Positions 8,577-8,616 of a stretch of DNA of 8,616 nt are shown here, in pieces. Each line of letters starts with the position of its first letter. The stretch's first letter is position 1. Both the position numbers and the translations under genes were made by a program. Source of the stretch: Thiohalobacter sp. (GTDB lineage Bacteria; Pseudomonadota; Gammaproteobacteria; DSM-19610); the NCBI GenBank assembly GCA_027010005.1, contig JALVCM010000382.1, forward strand, positions 1 through 8,616. Direction: 5' to 3'. The notes beneath the pieces were generated by a model. That model was not told the DNA's origin and did not search any database. It saw only the letters and a program-made list of their open reading frames with translations.

Positions 8577-8616
8577 TTCATTCCCCGTCATCCCGTTCAT
8601 TCCCCGTCATCCCGTT
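8577..8616 (+). repeat. 19-base tandem repeat at the window edge
   Basis: TTCATTCCCCGTCATCCCG occurs at 8577-8595 and again, identically, at 8596-8614; the last two bases (TT) would begin a third copy. Each unit itself consists of two similar halves (TTCATTCCCC and GTCATCCCG). It starts 11 bases after the DUF1015 stop codon. The CCCGTCATCCCG wording resembles intergenic palindromic repeat families common in proteobacteria, but no palindrome partner is inside the window, so the class is unknown. Confidence 0.75.

Noticed and set aside
8577..8616. CRISPR array at the window end
   Set aside because: The 19-base units are directly adjacent with no unique spacers, so this is a plain tandem repeat as far as can be seen.

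Overview
The window looks like a chromosomal core segment from a gammaproteobacterium with moderately high GC. The main evidence is a ParC whose sequence follows E. coli ParC almost collinearly, a ParE of E. coli-like length, and a CNP1-like protein of the beta/gammaproteobacterial type. A finer placement (for example a Chromatiales- or Thiotrichales-like lineage) is only a guess. All recognised genes lie on the + strand, the gaps between them are short (about 60-105 bases), and no stretch over 300 bases lacks a gene. I see no tRNA, rRNA, insertion sequence, CRISPR array or prophage signature.

Layout: (1) 1-357 is the 3' part of a CNP1-like (PF08750-type) protein gene whose start lies outside the window. 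(2) 419-2305 is parE, the ATPase/TOPRIM subunit of topoisomerase IV. (3) 2409-4940 encodes an unusual 843-residue protein with two PilZ domains, both with intact c-di-GMP-binding motifs. (4) 5012-7255 is parC, the DNA cleavage subunit of topoisomerase IV. (5) 7342-8565 encodes a DUF1015-family protein. (6) 8577-8616 is the beginning of a 19-base tandem repeat cut by the window edge.

ParE and ParC form the heterotetrameric topoisomerase IV that decatenates daughter chromosomes, so their proximity is expected. The surprise is the large double-PilZ protein between them. It is built as an internal duplication: two units of about 300 residues (PilZ plus a C-terminal module) offset by about 350 residues, and the N-terminus may carry a third, degenerate copy of the C-terminal module. 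This gene is the best candidate in the window for something poorly described. The rest is ordinary housekeeping.

Regulation: parC and the DUF1015 gene each have a near-identical GGTA(C/G)AATGG element starting 41-42 bases before the ATG, which probably holds their -10 boxes. Short inverted repeats lie just upstream of the PilZ gene and parC start codons. No convincing rho-independent terminator was found between the genes, so read-through transcription is plausible.
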